From the NCBI GenBank assembly GCA_025356795.1, contig JANXRR010000015.1:1-6558 (forward strand): a stretch of 6,558 nt of DNA. Reading direction: 5' to 3'. Below the pieces are notes generated by a model. The model saw only the letters and a program-made list of their open reading frames with translations. It searched no databases and had not been told where the DNA came from. Made by a program: the position numbers and the translations under genes. The stretch comes from Bacteroidia bacterium. GTDB lineage: Bacteria; Bacteroidota; Bacteroidia; Cytophagales; Cyclobacteriaceae. Below, one piece after another: positions 5,001 to 6,558 of this stretch; the first letter of the stretch is position 1, and every line of letters starts with the position of its first letter.

Positions 5001-6558
5001 AACAACGGCCTACACCTTGAGCGGCACAGAAGGTGGTAATTATACCGTTACCCAACCTGCAGGATTAACAGCAAACATTACCGCAATGTCACTCACAGTG
5101 AACCTCACTGGAGTTACGGCCAACAATAAACCATACGATGGTACCAATGTGGCAACACTAACAAATACGGCTGCATTGGTAGGGGTTGTTCCTGCTGACG
5201 CTTCGTTTGTTACTTTGAGTGCACCAGGAGCTCTTTTTCCGCAAATAATTGCAGGCTCCGGATTAGCAGTTACCACCAATTATACAATATCGGGAACGAA
5301 GGCTGCCAATTACAACATCCCTTCTCAACCAACAGGCCTAACGGCCAACATAACACAAAAGCCTTTGACTGTAAACCTTAGTGGAGTTACCGCGAACAAT
5401 AAATTTTATGATGGCACTACTGCCGCTACACTGAGTGGAACGGCATCTTTGAACTCAGGTGTGATTGCTGCAGACGCGGGGAACGTTTTTTTAAGTGTCC
5501 CCAATGCAACTTTCTCACAAGCTGCTGTGGGCAATGGTTTGGTAGTATCTACCAACTACACGCTCACCGGCACAAAGGCTGGAAACTACAGCATACCCGT
5601 GCAGCCAACAGGATTAACTGCCAATATTACTTCACCCACCACCATTGTTTCGGCAGGTACAGGTATTGCCACAAGCCCTATACCCACTAGCACTGCCAGT
5701 GTGGGGGGAGGAGTAGCGTTATTAGGTTTCTCTGCCTTGAATGTTGATGCTACCGTAAACGTTACTAGCCTAACAGTTGCTACAACAGCCAACCCGACAG
5801 GCCTTATTAAAAACATGCAACTAGTTCGATCAATCGATGCCAGCTTTGCCACTACGGGCGACAATACTGTGCTAACCGCCACTGTGAACACTACAGCAAG
5901 TTCCATTGTCTTTTCTTCCATTACAGGGGAAACAATACCCGCAAACACCACCTATTATTATTTTATTAACGCCAATCTTGAGCCTTACTTCTCCTCTGCC
6001 TTACCTGCGTTGCAACTTAGTTTCAACACTCTTTCAGATATTGGATTATCACAAGTTGTGTCGAGCGGGACTACCTTAACTTCAACGCTGTTTACCCTAC
6101 AAGATGACATTGCGCCCACGCTTGTATCAATGGTAGTAAACCCTGCTATCATAAATTCGTGGAGCGCAAGTATCAATGGCACTACCCCTACCCTTAATAC
6201 AGATTACACATTCTACACACTTACGTTTTCTGAACCCATCACCACGTTTGATGATGGAAATTTCTCAAGTAATCTTCTGTTTAATTATATATCTCCTCTT
6301 AATCTTAATTTCCCTTTGGCAGGCACCTTGATCGTGCCCATATCCTCTACTGTTTTCAATATCAATGTTGAATATATTTCGGGTAGCGGACCGTTGCGTG
6401 TTGATTTTAAGGGCAATGGTTCTGCTGTTGACATTGGTGGTAACAAAATACCAACAGGCCTCACTGGCCCCACCTACGCTATTTCCTTACCACAACCTAC
6501 CAATGATGTAAGTTCACTAAGTACAACCCCTAACCCTACCAGCATAAAAGCAACTTGG
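2038..6558 (+). CDS. Giant secreted YDG-repeat surface protein (putative adhesin), 3'-truncated by the window edge
   Basis: A single frame stays open for 1507 codons to the last base. The ATG at 2038 is the first start after an in-frame TGA at 2014-2016 and is directly followed by a signal peptide, so the start is well supported. Order of parts: signal peptide 1-18; beta-rich N-terminal module about 25-135; twelve tandem YDG-type repeats 136-1198; unassigned beta-rich region about 1199-1355; Ig-like module about 1356-1490; start of another module from about 1491. The visible protein is rich in Thr, Ser, Gly, Ala and Asn. It has no Cys or His and only two Trp (1375 and 1507), as expected for a long extracellular beta-solenoid or beta-sandwich stalk. 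YDG-type repeats are known from large bacterial surface and haemagglutinin-like proteins, and an adhesive or structural role is inferred from that. No enzyme motif was seen. Export beyond the periplasm, for example by type IX secretion, would depend on a C-terminal domain outside the window. The DNA looks visibly richer in GC than the two upstream genes, largely because of Gly/Ala/Thr/Pro codons. Confidence 0.9.
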   Translation, partial: MKKILFIVFVLIAGYVKAAPAGPSITKSGGSITLPNTTYGTASGSASFTVSGANLTSNIDITPTSGLEVSLSAGSGYATSLTLVQAGGNVSTTTIFTRIAATASVGNYQPGSVDLNTTGDNKAQNVNNSNATVSTLAISISGLSGVNKVYNQTTASSVSGTPTLVGVVNSDPITISGSPTVTFANATVANNKALTVGGYTLSGTGSGNYTLTQPTGLTANITPFALTVSGLTGSNKTYNQTMAGSFTGTAVLVGIFSGDAVSLGGSPIATFATSTVGTSKILNVTGYTLSGTESANYTITQPTLSADITTFNLTISGVSGVNRAYNQGLAASLSGSPTLVGIFSGDVVSVSGSPTSTFADGLVGTSKPLTVSGYTLGGAQAGNYTVSQPTGLTANITAIALTISGLTGDNKVYNKTLAATFSGTPSLTGVLSPDVVGVDGSSASATFASVDVGNSKPLTVMGFTLTGADMGNYTLTQPTGLTANITAFPLTVNLTGVSANDKPYDGLATAGLTGTASIVEPLFSGDVVALSIPNAVFASFNVGTGVTVNTNYTLTGADAGNYTVSQPSGLTANITAINLTISGLSGNTKVYDQGLSGTLSGIGTATLVGIVGSDVVTITGSPTVTFATAAVGTSKPLTVSGFTLGGAQAGNYTVSQPTGLTANITAIALTVNIAGVTTNNKTYDNTNAANLTGTATLNGVLSGDVVNLGSPGATFAQSTVGNNITINTSYAVSGSEAGNYTVTQPSGLTANITSLAIMVTGVSSADKIYDGNNIATLTGSGTLNGVIPADVGSPVVLSAPAATYSQLGVGTGLAVTTNYTLSGSKSANYTVTQPSLSVANITAKNLTITGLLGTNRVYNQTTAGSFTGAPVLNGKVGADVVTSGGAPTATFATPSVGIGITLSVSGYTLSGAQASNYTVTQPSLTANITVFALTVTGITASTKTYDNTTTAIINGTAVLNTVFSGDNVILSGANANFAQATVGAGISITTAYTLSGTEGGNYTVTQPAGLTANITAMSLTVNLTGVTANNKPYDGTNVATLTNTAALVGVVPADASFVTLSAPGALFPQIIAGSGLAVTTNYTISGTKAANYNIPSQPTGLTANITQKPLTVNLSGVTANNKFYDGTTAATLSGTASLNSGVIAADAGNVFLSVPNATFSQAAVGNGLVVSTNYTLTGTKAGNYSIPVQPTGLTANITSPTTIVSAGTGIATSPIPTSTASVGGGVALLGFSALNVDATVNVTSLTVATTANPTGLIKNMQLVRSIDASFATTGDNTVLTATVNTTASSIVFSSITGETIPANTTYYYFINANLEPYFSSALPALQLSFNTLSDIGLSQVVSSGTTLTSTLFTLQDDIAPTLVSMVVNPAIINSWSASINGTTPTLNTDYTFYTLTFSEPITTFDDGNFSSNLLFNYISPLNLNFPLAGTLIVPISSTVFNINVEYISGSGPLRVDFKGNGSAVDIGGNKIPTGLTGPTYAISLPQPTNDVSSLSTTPNPTSIKATW
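2107..2442 (+). other. N-terminal beta-sandwich-like module preceding the YDG repeats
   Basis: Residues about 24-135 carry the pattern 'YGTASGSASFTVSGANLTSN', then ITPTSGLEVSLSAGSGYATS, then TTTIFTRIAATASVGNY and SVDLNTTGDNKAQNV. I recognise this as a module often found at the start of Bacteroidota repeat proteins: a 'Y-G' opening, 'F-x-V-S-G-x-N-L', 'G-(F/L)-E-V-S', 'V-R-(I/L)' and 'G-x-Y' strands. I cannot give it a secure family name. It probably caps the repeat array at its N-terminal end. It is distinct from the repeats, lacking both the K-x-Y-(D/N) start and the ANIT end. Confidence 0.6.
3160..3239 (+). repeat. 80-bp near-identical direct repeat, copy 1 (R3/R4 junction)
   Basis: Bases 3160-3239 match 3964-4043 at 78 of 80 positions; the two differences, at 3180/3984 and 3207/4011, are both silent. 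The encoded residues are identical in both copies and include the LGGAQAGNYTVSQPTGL stretch not shared exactly by the other repeats. The offset between copies is 804 bp, the length of three repeat units here. Identity falls off sharply on both sides. Confidence 0.9.
3964..4043 (+). repeat. 80-bp near-identical direct repeat, copy 2 (R6/R7 junction)
   Basis: This is the second copy of the tract at 3160-3239. It spans the end of R6 and the first residues of R7 (AIAL). R4 and R7 therefore begin alike, although R4 continues as type A and R7 as type B, which marks a mosaic boundary just after the tract. Confidence 0.9.
5632..6102 (+). other. Unassigned beta-rich region after the repeat array
   Basis: Residues about 1199-1355 begin with a low-complexity Thr/Ser/Gly/Pro linker (SPTTIVSAGTGIATSPIPTS). 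A globular-looking stretch follows with hydrophobic strands: GGGVALLGFSALNVDATVNV, GLIKNMQLVRSIDASFATTG, SSIVFSSITGETIPANTTYY and LQLSFNTLSDIGLSQVV. The alternating pattern and the absence of helix-like segments suggest a beta-sandwich. The 'LLGFS..N..A.V.VTSL.V' start and the 'TIPANTTYYYF' turn resemble secreted Bacteroidota modules that follow repeat arrays, but I cannot name the family. It may be a ligand-binding or spacer domain. Confidence 0.5.
6103..6507 (+). other. Ig-like module, SwmB/Big-type
   Basis: Residues about 1356-1490 start with DDIAPTLVSM, the usual opening of bacterial Ig-like modules ('D-x-x-x-P-T-(V/L)-x-S'). They continue with YTFYTLTFSEPITTFDDGNF, where 'F-S-E-P-(I/V)' is the typical second strand of this class. 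A later strand (PLRVDFKGNGSAVDIGGNKI) matches the 'V-D-x-x-G-N-x' end of such domains. It holds Trp1375, one of the two Trp in the visible protein. These modules are structural or adhesive units of extracellular proteins. Confidence 0.6.
6508..6558 (+). other. Start of a further module, cut by the window edge
   Basis: Residues about 1491-1507 read VSSLSTTPNPTSIKATW. The 'P-(N)-P-T-S-x-K-A-T-W' pattern could be the first strand of a fibronectin type III-like or Ig-like domain, but only 17 residues are visible. The gene clearly continues beyond the window. Confidence 0.3.

Larger units (their letters stand above)
2443..5631 (+). repeat. Array of twelve YDG-type protein repeats
   Basis: Unit boundaries placed after each A-(N/D)-I-T are: R1 2443-2703, R2 2704-2964, R3 2965-3228, R4 3229-3495, R5 3496-3762, R6 3763-4032, R7 4033-4296, R8 4297-4563, R9 4564-4824, R10 4825-5082, R11 5083-5355, R12 5356-5631, of 86-92 residues each. 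All twelve share a (K/R)-x-Y-(D/N) motif near the start, an Asp in a '(S/A)-(G/A/S/P)-D' turn (NSD in R1), N-Y near the end, and Q-P about five to seven residues before A-(N/D)-I-T. Two subtypes are visible. Type A opens 'SG(L/V)xGxNKxYNQ' and has '(S/T)K-x-L-x-V' in its second half. Type B opens 'GVxANNKxYDGT' and has 'T-N-Y-T-(L/I)' in its second half. The order is AAAABABBABBB; R6 is A-like with YDQ, and R8 and R10 are looser B forms. R11 and R12 are closest to the classical YDG consensus. The repeats are predicted beta modules forming a stalk. Confidence 0.9.

Noticed and set aside
2443..5631. CRISPR array or other DNA-level tandem repeat
   Set aside because: The roughly 260-275-bp periodicity is a protein-level repeat in one open frame. 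Units are diverged in DNA and there is no repeat-spacer structure.
5040..6473. Further minus-strand ORFs (5040-5279, 5586-5951, 5985-6182, 6285-6473)
   Set aside because: All are antisense to the continuous giant gene. They lack recognisable domains and have translations typical of an antisense shadow (Val/Pro/Ala-rich).

Overview
The window looks like Bacteroidota DNA, probably from the Cytophagales/Flavobacteriales side of the phylum. This is inferred from three things: AT-rich genes without Shine-Dalgarno-like leaders, an outer-membrane beta-barrel next to a propeller-type lipoprotein, and a very large repeat protein with YDG-type modules of the kind common in Bacteroidota surface proteins. 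No RNA gene, CRISPR array, insertion sequence or tRNA was seen.

Layout, all on the plus strand. (1) Bases 1-606: the 3' part of an outer-membrane beta-barrel gene whose start lies upstream of the window. (2) Bases 616-1848: a complete 410-residue lipoprotein with beta-propeller-like repeats, nine bases downstream and probably in the same operon. (3) Bases 1849-2037: an AT-rich spacer with no convincing gene or terminator. (4) Bases 2038-6558: one uninterrupted reading frame of 1507 codons that starts with a signal peptide and runs off the end of the window. It holds an N-terminal beta-sandwich-like module, twelve tandem YDG-type repeats of 86-92 residues, an unassigned beta-rich region, an Ig-like module and the start of a further module. 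The short minus-strand ORFs under this gene, and the short plus-strand ORF over its first codons, are shadows.

Together the genes suggest a cell-surface locus: an outer-membrane barrel, a lipoprotein at the outer membrane, and a giant secreted or surface-anchored fibrous protein that may be an adhesin. The link between the barrel and lipoprotein and the giant protein rests on proximity only. The C-terminus of the giant protein, where a type IX sorting domain would be expected, lies outside the window.

The most informative signals are inside the repeat array. There are two repeat subtypes in the order A-A-A-A-B-A-B-B-A-B-B-B. An 80-bp tract is almost identical between repeats 3/4 and 6/7, although the rest of the array has diverged at the DNA level. 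No established new system is visible. This is best read as a large, actively remodelling surface-protein gene.
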